Shown in pieces: positions 1-7,616 of a DNA stretch of 10,004 bases. Where the stretch lies: NCBI GenBank assembly GCA_002284615.2, contig MU069699.1:66255-76258 (forward strand). The letters are read 5' to 3'. Each line of letters begins with the position of its first letter. Position 1 is the stretch's first letter. A program made the position numbers and the translations under genes. This DNA comes from Dunaliella salina (Eukaryota > Chlorophyta > Chlorophyceae > Chlamydomonadales > Dunaliellaceae). The notes beneath the pieces are model-generated. The model was not told the origin of the DNA. It saw only the letters and a program-made list of their open reading frames with translations, and ran no database searches.

Positions 1-1
1 T

Positions 2-562
2 TACTTCTTCCCTCGTAACCTTCCAGAGAGGAAAAGACTCAACTCCAGTCGACCAGATGCTGTTTTGATCATCCCTTTTAATGCCAAACATATTTCAAAC
101 GGTATTTCTCCTACCCATCCCCATCACCCTTTGTGCAGCTCCTCACAGAGGACCACCAGAACTAGCCACATGAGGCAACCCCATGAACTTTTTGCGAATG
201 AACGCCATGCGCACCTACAAGAAATCAAATTATGTGAAGACACAAGGCCAGAGCATCAGTTGAACGCAGCAAAGCAGCAGCATGCAGACCTTTGCAAACT
301 TATTAACGCTAAAGCAATTACAATTCACCCTATTCTCCTGGGTGTAGGTGGAACTATTTACACTGAGCATACCCTGAAGCAATTCAAACAACTGGTATTG
401 GATCACCAGCGTGCCACAAAGCTTGCTCAACAACTTCATGCCCATTCTGTTCAACATGCCCACAAACTAGTGTCCACACGCCGCGTTCTTGAAAGCAAGA
501 ATACTTCCCACAGCCAGGTTCTAGAGCCAGGTGCTTCTAGTAACCCTCCAGATACACATTAG
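2..562 (+). mobile_element. LINE (non-LTR retrotransposon) copy 1, C-terminal endonuclease-like region, 5' end cut by window edge
   Basis: The frame is open from base 2 to the TAG at 560-562, giving 186 residues; no start codon is needed because this is the tail of a longer polyprotein. Early residues read SSRPDAVL (PD at 53-58), and later HLQEIKLCEDTRP with E-I-K at 221-229. Together these resemble a PD-(D/E)xK restriction-like endonuclease core, as found C-terminally in R2/CRE-type LINEs. The block HPILLGVGGTIYTEHTL follows, then a helical K/H/Q-rich stretch, then the end SSNPPDTH-stop. The second copy at 3646-4505 has the same blocks (ILIGVADTIYNEYT, SSNPPDPH-stop), which is the internal evidence for one family. 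The RT and zinc knuckle would lie left of the window. It is fairly undamaged for a remnant. The endonuclease role is inferred: the family match is from recall, and 55 residues separate the PD aspartate from the E. Confidence 0.8.
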
Positions 563-685
563 CTTTCTCTTTTTCATACCTTGTGGTGAAGGGGGCACAA
601 GGCTCTGCTTTGAGCCAATGTGTCTCTTCTTCCTTAATTGATGTAGGGAGAGTTTCTCTGCCTCCGTAGTTTCCTTTTTTCTTTC

Positions 686-1310
686 AAATGCCTGTTGAAA
701 ATCAATGAACGCTGCACATAACCTGGGAGGTGCAGGGGGGCGTTTTCCTTGTGCTGCATCTTGCAGATGCCGCAAAATATAAATCGGCTGCAAGGTATTC
801 CGACCAGAAAAAAATCCAAATTGGGTACCTGGAATCTTGTTATTCTCTGTGCACCACCTTGTAAGTACCTCCCTAAGGACATTTGTATGCAACCTGTACA
901 TGGTGTCACTAACTGCAAGCATTCTGTAATTCGCTGGGTCTAGTGAGCTTGGCTGCTTTCCAGCAAGCAGGAATTTCTGCTTTTTCCATCATTGCAGCGA
1001 ACAAACAAGCAAATTAAGGCCCGAGAACAATTATCCTCTCTGTACCTCTACTATTCAATGCACAAACTCCCTCTTCAGCATACTTAATGAAGGGAGCAGC
1101 AATGGCGCTAAAACCAAGAGATGTGTTGGCATTCATTCTATGCATGTGATGAAAAACAATAGGGTACAAAGCAGCAGCATCAGGCGATTCCATCTCATCA
1201 GGAACAGGCCTCCATCGAGGCTCCGCACCTTGTCGAGATTCTGCTTGCACTGCAACATCTGACAGAAGCTTGACCAGTCCAGCGCTCAGTAACTTCCTGG
1301 ACCACCCCAC
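686..1310 (-). mobile_element. Inverted LINE reverse-transcriptase fragment, broken
   Basis: Read on the minus strand, this is the N-terminal half of a LINE RT domain. From 1310 downward the frame gives RMNANTSLGFSAIAAPFIKY, matching the fingers-region motif usually written SPGPDGI, here degenerate with the aspartate lost. A stop at 1014-1016 falls where related elements have leucine. The same frame then continues as FAAMMEKAEIPACWKAAKLT. Near 945 the frame shifts, apparently with a few codons deleted, and goes on as DPANYRMLAVSDTMYRL, then QFGFFSGRNTLQP, then RLCAAFIDFQQAF, which carries the first catalytic aspartate of RT motif A. Similarity ends near 686, so the YADD active site and everything after it are absent. 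With a stop, a frameshift and a truncation it cannot encode a working enzyme. It points away from copy 1, and lies downstream of that copy's 3' end, so it is a separate insertion rather than a twin-primed inversion of copy 1. Confidence 0.8.
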
Positions 1311-2118
1311 GCACAGTCCTGGGCACTAAGTCCATCCCTCTGCTAACACTGGCCCAAAGCAACAAGGCCTTCCAGCCCCTCTAGGAAAAAATGATCACTT
1401 GGTTCTTACATGTCCTTACTTGGCACGGCCCTGCCAAAGGCCCCCTCGGCCCCCTTGCTGTGCGTGCTGATGGTATCCCTCAGGTCTCCTTATCACCTCA
1501 TGAATCTCTGGCCTATGATCATCATTGCCATGATGACAAAGCGTGTCGAAGAAGACCTTCTTCTGGTGTTCAACATGAGAATGCCAAGAATGCCTGGTCT
1601 GCTCCTGTGCCGTCAACACCTCGAGAAAAATCCAAACATTCAATACACCACCCAAATCAAAGATCCCAGCAGTAGAAAACTGGAAGCAAGGGTTGCTGGA
1701 CGGGCTTGGTGACCCACTTTTAAGCCAGAGGTCGCTAGAAAACTCAGCTCCCTCAGAAAAGCCCTTCACGTACCCCAACGACACCACCATCAGCCGCAGC
1801 AGTAAGGGGAGAGATAGAGGTCGCCACAATAGCAACAGCAAGAGCAGTGGCCGCAGTAGCAGCAGCAAACGCCAAGTCAGCGGCTGCAGTGGCAGCGGCC
1901 CTCCCTGGAGCACCGGCCGCAGCAGCAGCCCTTTCCTGAGCATCGTCCGCAGCAGCAGGATTCCTCCTTCCAAGCCGCCCTAGCTGCTGCAGCCACAACC
2001 TCTGATCATCCCCACTATCAGTCCTTGTAATTCTCTTGGCTCCATTGGGGAGAGCGCCTTAGCCCCTTGCTCATGCCCCTGATGCCCCCCCCCCCCCCTC
2101 TCCACTGCGGAGGGCCTT
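1311..2118 (+). other. Probable upstream part of the second LINE, with CAG/CNG-rich low complexity and a C tract
   Basis: No intact gene. Around 1700-1800 one plus frame reads TFKPEVARKLSSLRKALHV, a basic helical stretch that would fit the region ahead of an RT domain, but it has stops on both sides. From about 1790 to 1995 the DNA is an imperfect CAG/CNG trinucleotide-rich stretch, so every frame looks artificial: Ser-rich or Ala-rich on the plus strand, Leu- or Ala-rich on the minus strand. A run of 14 C lies at 2085-2098, a site prone to slippage and sequencing error. Bases 1311-1640 show nothing I recognise. Assignment to the LINE rests only on position directly before the RT fragment at 2119. 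Confidence 0.4.
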
Positions 2119-2512
2119 GTGTGTGCTGACACTGGCTCCATGGCCACCATAGCCGCTTCTCACAACGCCAACATCTCCAGAGCCCCCCTCTATAACCCTG
2201 CCAGCCGCCAGGCTGTGCTGGAGGCTATGGCTGCCAATTGCACCTTCCTCTGCCCCTCCACAGCTGTAGCCGCAGGCACCCCCAAAGTAACAACGGATGA
2301 GGTGCGCCTTGCTTTGAAGCGTACTCTGCGGAGCAAAACCCCTGCTCCAGATGGGATTCCAACAGAGCTCTGCTCTTGCTGCAGTGACTTCATTGCTCCC
2401 TTCCTAGCCGCCCTCTTCACCGCCATCGGTAACACAGGCTGCACTTCCTCGGCGTTCACTGATGGCATGGTAGCCCCCCTCCAAAAGGCAGGGAGCAAGG
2501 CGAGCATTGCCA
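2119..2512 (+). mobile_element. LINE copy 2, N-terminal RT segment (left half of split element)
   Basis: The frame is open from about 2119 and reads like the start of a LINE RT domain: a helical region, then VTTDEVRLALKRTLRSKTPA with PDGIP directly after it (the SPGPDGIP motif of RT fingers), then a hydrophobic FLAALFTAIGNTG helix, then FTDGMVAPLQKAG, the usual lead-in to the NYRPI motif. RT similarity stops at the codons for SIA (2503-2511), and a stop follows soon after at 2545-2547. The expected continuation, NYRPISLL, is found in the right frame at 4652. The element is therefore split by an insertion rather than truncated. It is of a different sub-family from the minus-strand fragment at 686-1310, which has NYRMLAVS at the same position. 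Confidence 0.8.
2505..2512. repeat. Left target-site duplication (CATTGCCA)
   Basis: CATTGCCA here is repeated exactly at 4645-4652. Collapsing the two copies restores the RT frame with the family's usual six residues between the G of KAG and the N of NYRPI. Confidence 0.7.
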
Positions 2513-2679
2513 TGCAGAGCTTGTTCATGCAATATCAACCAAATTAGAACACTCCCCTCATCCTATCCATTCCTACGGAGTCAAAGCCCACTGTGACATT
2601 ACAGGAAATTTCATTTAAATGAGGGGGTTGATGCTTGTGCTCGCACTGCAGCCCTCTCAGACACCATAGACATTGTATT

Positions 2680-3094
2680 TCTAGATGTCATGGACCCTTT
2701 CCACAATTTTTATTGGCCTTCATTGAAGACCTCCTCCTCACGAGACAATGGCATACACCGCTCCCACGCTTTCCCCATGCACTACCTCACCAACTTGAAC
2801 AACAAACTTAAGCACACATGCACAAGAAACACAAGCTCGGCTCTGCTAACACCTCTTGCAACCACTACTAGAGATGGAAGAAATTTAATGATGCCATACC
2901 AAGCACCGGAGCAAGCAAGGATTTACACAGCCCAACCTCTTAACTTGCAAACAAAGAGATCAGCAATTCCTTCTGGAACAAGTGGGGAACGTCACGACGC
3001 TGAAAAATTGGCGAAGCCACTCTCACTGACTGATGACGTCAGTCACAACTCCCTTGACTTGCAAGAGAAACAACACCTGACAACAGCACTTTAA
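2680..3094 (+). pseudogene. LINE C-terminal linker region, frameshifted
   Basis: One frame reads LDVMDPFHNFYWPSLK, then FPMHYLTNLNNKLK. From about 2810 the plausible reading moves to another frame: AHMHKKHKLGSANT, a stop, RWKKFNDAI, a second stop, then ANKEISNSFWNKWG. I recall the order DPFHN-YWP, then YLTNL, then K-HMH---LGSANT, then FW as typical of the stretch just before the CCHC knuckle in one green algal LINE group; this could not be checked. The original frame runs on to 3094 only as noise. This piece ties the left part of the insertion to the knuckle and endonuclease part at 3646-4505. Confidence 0.55.
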
Positions 3095-3119
3095 TGCGAT
3101 GATGGATGTGCAAGTGTGA

Positions 3120-3560
3120 CCGCTTTACCAATGAGCATTGCTATGTGCACTGCAGCAGGCATTACTGCATGCATGTGTGCATTGCTGCATGGATCAATGC
3201 ATGCATGGCTGTGCCCATTGCTGCATGCTGTGTATGTGCATAGTACACAAAGATTTGCAGAATTTTTTAGAATTCCGCATCATGCTTGCGTCAAGGCAGA
3301 ATTCTGCATATGCTTGCAGCATTCCAGAGTGCACTATTACATGCATGGCTTTGCACATTGTTGGGCGCATTTCGGCATGCACCTTTGGATGCATCACTGC
3401 ATGTATGGCTTTGTGTATTGCTGCAGGGCTTCATGCAAGCACAATTGTGGGCACTGCTGCATGGATTGCTGCGCGCATCGCAGTGCGCATTACTGCATGC
3501 TGTGGTTGTGCATAATGCACGAAGGTCGTTACTTACATCCTGCATCATGATTGCAGCCAG
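3120..3560 (+). repeat. Degenerate TGCATG-rich minisatellite inside the inserted LINE
   Basis: Variants of GCATTGCTGCATG and CATGCATGGCTTTGCACATTG recur at about 3170-3240, 3340-3375, 3395-3450 and 3460-3510. Spacing is irregular and units are well diverged. The repeats create overlapping Cys/His/Met-rich open frames on both strands (for example 3116-3550 plus), which are by-products of the repeated word and are not called as genes. Confidence 0.7.
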
Positions 3561-3645
3561 GTGTGAACTTTACAGGAAGCCGGCAAACCTAGGGGCTCGT
3601 GCCCCAAGAATGGGGCTTTGCCAAAAATCCAGGAATTACCCTTAA

Positions 3646-4505
3646 ACAGCAAATAGAGTGACATATCGTACAGATACACTGTACAATCAGGGTCATGCTT
3701 TCAAATTCAACCTTTCCAGTTCCGGAAGATGCCCAATATGTAATGATATGGACCGCATTGGCCATATACTCCTCAGGTGTACAAACTCAACAATGAGCGG
3801 CATGCACACCAACAGACACAATGCAGCCTTGAGTCTTTGTGTAAAAGCCCTAAGCAAAGGCCCGTATGGCTCATCCCTTATTGGTTTGGTAGTAATGAGA
3901 GACTCTGGATCAGGGCAAACAAGTCCCTGGAAACACATCAAGAGCTGTTCCAGACTGGGTTTTCCCTCATGGTACTGGCTCCCCTGCCTGGCACCCCCAC
4001 CCCTGATGCTATCTTTGTGCCCTCTTCCAGGCAGACAAACTCACCTTGATCCTTCCAAGATCCCTCTCCAAGACAGGGACATACATCTTGTTGAACTAGA
4101 ATTCTGTCCTGACACAAACCCCTCCATCACTCTACAGCGTGCAGTGACCCAACACTCTCACACCATAACCAGACTTAAAACCCGCAGCTCAAGAAATCCA
4201 AACAAAAACAACAAAATGACTTTACACATCATCTTAATTGGTGTGGCCGATACCATTTATAATGAGTACACAATTACACCCCTTTTAGATCCGGGCCTGA
4301 CCAAACAAAAAGCCAAATCACTAGCAGCCAAGCTTAGGGACCATGCTATCCAAAGATTAACCACTATCAAGAACACTAGAAACGCTCTTTGCTCTCAGGG
4401 GGCTTCTGGAGCGGGTTTGCTGGGCGCGCGGCGGCGGAGGAGGGGAGAAGGAGAGTCCGGGCATCCAGAGGCATGGCGAGCAGCAACCCTCCAGATCCCC
4501 ATTAG
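3646..4505 (+). pseudogene. LINE C-terminus: CCHC knuckle, RHN motif, PD...E endonuclease-like region, conserved stop
   Basis: The frame opens after a stop at 3643-3645 and reads TYRTDTLYNQGHAFKF, then a zinc knuckle with Cys at 3730 and 3739, His at 3763 and Cys at 3778 (C-x2-C-x7-H-x4-C). An RHN motif follows at 3814-3822. This knuckle spacing and the RHN are hallmarks of R2-type LINE C-termini, just ahead of the restriction-like endonuclease. A frameshift near 3900 moves the reading to the frame with TPDAIFVPSS (PD at 4002-4007). A second near 4040 returns it to IHLVELEFCPDT (E at 4093), where copy 1 has E-I-K and this copy has E-L-E. ILIGVADTIYNEYT follows. A third shift in the G-rich stretch 4395-4470 leads to SSNPPDPH-stop at 4479-4505. 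With three shifts it is inactive. The nuclease role is inferred from motif order. Confidence 0.8.
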
Positions 4506-4644
4506 GCCTGTTTCTGGCTCTCTCCTAGGCCAGCTGTGTCTATTGTAGGTTCTGAGGGCCTTCTGCTGAGGCCTCTAGCTCTCCAGTGAGAGGACCTTCC
4601 CTTAATGCACACGGCCTTTTGGCTTGCGTAGACTTTTTTCTTTT
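4506..4644 (+). other. 3' untranslated end of the inserted LINE
   Basis: This is non-coding sequence between the conserved NPPDPH stop and the right target-site duplication. It ends in a T-rich run (4634-4644) rather than poly(A). Copy 1 differs after its own stop at 562, so the 3' untranslated parts of the two copies are not obviously related. Confidence 0.5.
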
Positions 4645-4652
4645 CATTGCCA
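4645..4652. repeat. Right target-site duplication (CATTGCCA)
   Basis: This is an exact copy of 2505-2512. The bases before it belong to the inserted LINE's 3' end, and the bases after it continue the interrupted RT frame. Confidence 0.7.
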
Positions 4653-4765
4653 ATTACCGCCCCATCTCCCTGCTGAACACTGACTATCGCCTCCTTGCCA
4701 AATGCCTTAACCACCTGTGGGGGTACGCACTTGGGGAGAACTTGTCAAGTGCATGCAAAAAGTAA
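4646..4765 (+). mobile_element. LINE copy 2, RT segment resuming after the insertion
   Basis: The plus-strand reading IANYRPISLLNTDYRLLAK followed by CLNH is one of the best conserved RT palm-entry motifs in LINEs (NYRPISLL-N-YRLLAK). It continues with weaker similarity (LGENLSSACKK) to a TAA at 4763-4765. It is too short to be found as an open frame by length. It is the direct sequel of the fragment ending at 2512. After 4765 I see no further RT motifs, so the copy has decayed or is deleted beyond this point. Confidence 0.8.
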
Positions 4766-5474
4766 ATGTCTACGCTGGACACAACCAGTGCAATAAGGAA
4801 ACACCCAACAGTCAGCACTGACACATACAGCGAGTGCATGCAACCACTTGTGCTGCCAGAAATTTGGCTCCCGTTCAATCATACCCTTCCTTGGACTGTG
4901 ACTATTTCCCTCTGAACAGGATTCTGGAAAGAAAAGAAAATATCATGCTGGCAGTGAAAACACCCCGCACCATCTAAGTAGAAGGGCCCACAATGAAATA
5001 AAGACCAAATAATTCCCAGGCCACAGGATCCTGGACCAACACGATTATACATTGCTCTAGCCTCGTCCAAACCACCAGCTTCAAGCTTTAGGCTCCATTT
5101 TTCCCACAGCAAAAGGCCCCTGCAGGCATTCAAACAATGGCAAAAGAAAGCCATTGAGACCTCATGAGGCGGATGGCTCAATGGCTGCCATCCAATGAAG
5201 AAGAAAGATGTCAAAAGCATGTCAAAATCTGTCTAAGGAATGAGTAGACTTCAATTCAGCAGAAAAGTGCTTTTACTCCTCCTTGAACAGCTTCTACACC
5301 GAAATCCTTTCTGAAGGAATGCTTTCCTTATGTAAACATTTTCTGTTGCCAAGAGTGACCAGCTGCCCTTAACTCAAGGCATGAAATTTAGAACTTTCCT
5401 TGAAAGGCAACAATAAAATACAATTTGTGACAACTTTACACGAAAGTCTCCAGTGTCAGGCTGCTTGGACCCCT

Positions 5475-5475
<1 letters not shown>
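4766..5475. other. Unassigned region with one HAT/TPR-like exon-sized fragment on the minus strand
   Basis: Mostly nothing recognisable. On the minus strand, after a plausible acceptor (TGCCTGCAG, exon side from 5119 downward), the reading LWEKWSLKLEAGGLDEAR and then AMYNRV runs to about 5038. The pattern W--W---E---G--DEAR--Y-R resembles a HAT or TPR helical repeat of RNA-processing proteins. A second good acceptor (TTTTCTTTCCAG, exon side from 4923) is followed by 14 codons and a stop. Neither is tied to a gene by phase or by family. It may be a stray exon of a host gene running leftward, or chance. The 3' end of the esterase gene could also lie in this stretch. Confidence 0.25.
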
Positions 5476-5476
<1 letters not shown>

Positions 5477-5544
<68 letters not shown>

Positions 5545-5552
5545 CTCTCTCT
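5477..5552. repeat. (CA)32 then (CT)6 microsatellite
   Basis: CA dinucleotides run from 5477 to 5540 and CT from 5541 to 5552. On the esterase sense strand (minus) this reads (AG)6 then (TG)32, starting 13 bases after the donor GT. Minus and plus frames through it give Val-Cys or Thr-His runs, which are artefacts. Confidence 0.97.
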
Positions 5553-5565
5553 CACAGACCCGCAC

Positions 5566-5662
5566 CTTCTGGCGCAGTGCCTCAATCTGGGCAGCCGTGT
5601 TCTCTGGCTGCTCGAAGTCCCACTGATCAAACCATGGGAAGTGGAGCGGCAGGGCTTCCGGC
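5566..5662 (-). CDS. IAH1: IAH1-like GDSL esterase, C-terminal exon
   Basis: On the minus strand a 97-bp exon starts at 5662 after ACCACACAG and ends at 5566 before GTGCGG. It adds one base, G, to the AA left by the exon ending at 7617, giving AAG, and then reads PEALPLHFPWFDQWDFEQPE followed by NTAAQIEALRQK. Plant isoamyl-acetate-hydrolysing esterases follow their DGLH block with a segment of the type EEMPFDFPHHSQIDGKNP, as I recall it, and this exon aligns with that pattern (E-LP-HFPWFDQWD---P). Matching phase, family order and consensus splice sites on the same strand make it the same gene. If the donor at 5565 is not used, the frame stays open through the Val-Cys repeat to a stop at 5374; splicing seems likelier. 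No further exon could be assigned. The gene identity is inferred from a short segment. Confidence 0.7.
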
Positions 5663-6800
5663 CTGTGTGGTGCAACCAGGCCAGAAAGTTACACAGGCAG
5701 GACAGCAACAAAGGCTTTCTCCAGGCCTGGGCAATGCACACAGGCAGGACAATTAGAAAGGCAGCAACGGCTCCCTCCGGGCCTGGACAGTGCAGCCAGG
5801 AAGGGCAGTTACAAAGGCAAGATAAAGCTACAAAGGCTTCCTCCAGGCCTGCGCAATGCATCCAGGCAGGACAGTAAAATTAGCTTTCTGCATGCCCGCA
5901 CAGTGCACAGGCAGGGCACTTACAAAGGCAGGCTAAAAATACAAAGGGTTCCTCCAGGCCTGTGCGATGCAAGCAGGCAAAACGCTTCGTCATGAAGCCC
6001 TGTCTCCACGTTTCTTCAATGCACACTAGCCAGATCTCACAATCTAGTCACAATGCCTCAGCCCAGGCCTGTGTAATGCGCACAACACAACAGCCAAGTG
6101 ACGAATGTCGTGTAACAAGGGACTCTAGCTCAGGCCTGCATCCTCTCAAGCCTCTCGATATAGTGTCTTGAGTGTTCTAGGTGGAGGTCAATTTGCTGAA
6201 GTAGACTTCTGTGCTTCTCTTCCTTTTGGTCTGAACTGGTAAGGCTCAATCTCAGCTTCAGCAGACCCTGACTGCAGGGTCTCTCCTGAATGTACGCTGG
6301 CTGTGCCCAGCATAGAATTTCTTTCTTTCAGGCCAGCATGGCACCCACAAGCTGCCCATTTCCACAATCGAATAATTGGCAATTAGAAAGGCGTAGCACA
6401 GGTCTGTCTGGTGCACACAGGCAGTCTGACGGGAAAGGCTTTGATAAGCATTGCTGCAACGTTGGTATCTGAATCAGCTGTAGCTGTCTGTTAATGTCCG
6501 TCAGTCTTGTCTGACAGCAGAGTACTGCAAGATTAGAGCTAGTTGTGCACCTTTTTTGCCTTACTTTTGATTTGCACCCAGACAAAGGCAGCTGAAACCC
6601 TGCCTGGGTGCGCATAGGCAGCTTACAAAGACCCAGTAGCAGAAGACGACTTCAGGTCTGCCGATGCCCAGAGTGAGCCTATAATCTAAAAAGCATCATG
6701 GAGAAGGCAAAACCCAGGCCTGCATGGAGCACATAGGCTGCTTAAACATGAAGGCCTCAAAAGGTAGCTTAGTCCAGGCCTGCATGGTACACTCAGCTGA
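5640..6800. repeat. Degenerate intronic minisatellite, unit about 56-67 bp
   Basis: The core words CCAGGCCTGNGCAATGC, CAGGCAGGACA and TTACAAAGGCA recur. GGCCTG-type landmarks lie at 5660, 5724, 5780, 5846, (5893), 5957, 6066 and 6133, and weaker copies at about 6330, 6395, 6590, 6650, 6713 and 6775. Neighbouring copies are 56-67 bp apart, with some missing copies giving steps near 110. Copies decay toward the right. The first copy overlaps the esterase acceptor site (GGCCTGTGTGGTGC at 5660-5673), so the repeat seems to include the intron-exon border. Confidence 0.75.
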
Positions 6801-7616
6801 GAAATAAACCAAAGGCAGCACAAGTGTGCTGTTTGTGTACATCCGTTCTCTGTTGCTTGTGCTGTGCAAGTCAGGAAACAAGAACGAGCGGCTCTTGCCT
6901 GAGAAGTGATTGTCCTCATCAATTTACAAACACTAGCCATAAGGAGTTCAAGGTCGCAATGTGGCTCATCAAACTCGGCAACTCTCGAATGCAGCACACT
7001 CAGGCAAACCGGTGAACTGAATTTACATGTTCCTGCAGGAGCCAGGTGAGACAGCCCATTTTCCTGGAATTTAGGTACAAACATCTGAAGAGGAGTTGCA
7101 GGACCATTTTCCATGTTTAGGAACTTCTGACCCTTGTGATATGTGGACGGAGTTTTGGCAAATTTCAAGCGGAAAGGGGCTTTGCATTTGCATTTGGAGG
7201 AAGAAGTGCAGAAATGGTACCAGAGGGAGGGATTGCGGTGAGGGGCGCACAATATCTCCAAGCGACGCATGCACCAAAAATCCTGAATGCGAGCTCCTAA
7301 GTAAATCAAGCCTTTGGTTGAGGACCCAAGTTCAGAGAGGAGGATACGGAAAAGAATGAAGGAAAGCCAATGGCAGATTATGGCATGCACCAGCGCCAGC
7401 AGTATAGGGGCATACACTCACTGAATTGTTGCTTGTGAAATGTTATTCAGATCCGCAAAGAAACAAACAAGTTGCAGAACGAACTGCATCCTGCAGAGGT
7501 AAACGCAATGAGTCTTTATTCAGATCTGTGCTGAGGCGGAGCTAATGAGACCCGCAGAGGCACCTGCAATGTATTCCAACTCAGGATCCATTCATATACA
7601 CTGCAATAGCACTCAC
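5663..7616 (-). other. 1,954-bp intron of the esterase gene
   Basis: It is bounded by GTGAGT at 7616-7611 and ...CACAG at 5663 (minus strand), between exons whose codon phases match (AA|G). It is filled largely with decayed minisatellite (see the 5640-6800 entry). Bases 6820-7440 hold no motif I recognise, although a 244-codon minus-strand frame (6686-7417) happens to be open. An alternative acceptor only 53 bases after the donor (ATTGCAG, exon from 7563) would add CLCGSH and a stop, with AATAAA following at 7520-7515. Confidence 0.65.

Larger units (their letters stand above)
2513..4644 (+). mobile_element. 5'-truncated LINE inserted into LINE copy 2 (about 2.13 kb)
   Basis: The segment between the two CATTGCCA words is itself LINE-derived and runs in the plus direction. 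Its left end (2513 on) has no RT motif, as expected for 5' truncation. C-terminal LINE sequence is seen at 2680-3000 and 3646-4505, and a short 3' untranslated stretch ends T-rich (CTTTTTTCTTTT) at the right junction instead of in poly(A). The order conserved tail, stop, UTR, target-site duplication is what target-primed reverse transcription predicts for a plus-oriented insertion. The coding parts carry several frameshifts, and about 0.55 kb of minisatellite-like DNA sits in the middle, so the copy is dead. Whether the minisatellite came with the element or grew later cannot be told from one copy. Confidence 0.7.

Noticed and set aside
1416..1998. Leu-rich and Ala-rich minus-strand frames that look like membrane proteins
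   Set aside because: Antisense readings of CAG/CNG low-complexity DNA; all frames there look equally artificial.
2505..2512. CATTGCCA pair as mere homology between two LINE copies
   Set aside because: Considered because both flanks are LINE sequence. The different flanks on the outer sides, the frame and spacing repair, and the LINE 3' end abutting the right copy favour a target-site duplication, but it is not proven.
3116..3645. Long overlapping Cys/His-rich open frames on both strands
   Set aside because: They follow from repetition of GCATTGCTGCATG-like words; no start context, domain or splice support, and several frames are open at once.
5374..5861. Minus and plus open frames with Val-Cys or Thr-His runs
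   Set aside because: Created by the CA/CT microsatellite. Only the 5566-5662 part has family support.
7096..7359. Plus-strand frame of 87 residues with several Cys pairs
   Set aside because: No recognisable domain, antisense to the esterase intron, overlaps equally open minus frames.
6686..7417. 244-codon open frame on the minus strand
   Set aside because: Its end runs through the degenerate minisatellite (CAPCRPG- and CTMQAW-like echoes), it lies inside an intron with matched phases on both sides, and no motif was recognised. Chance is the simplest explanation, though transcript data could change this.
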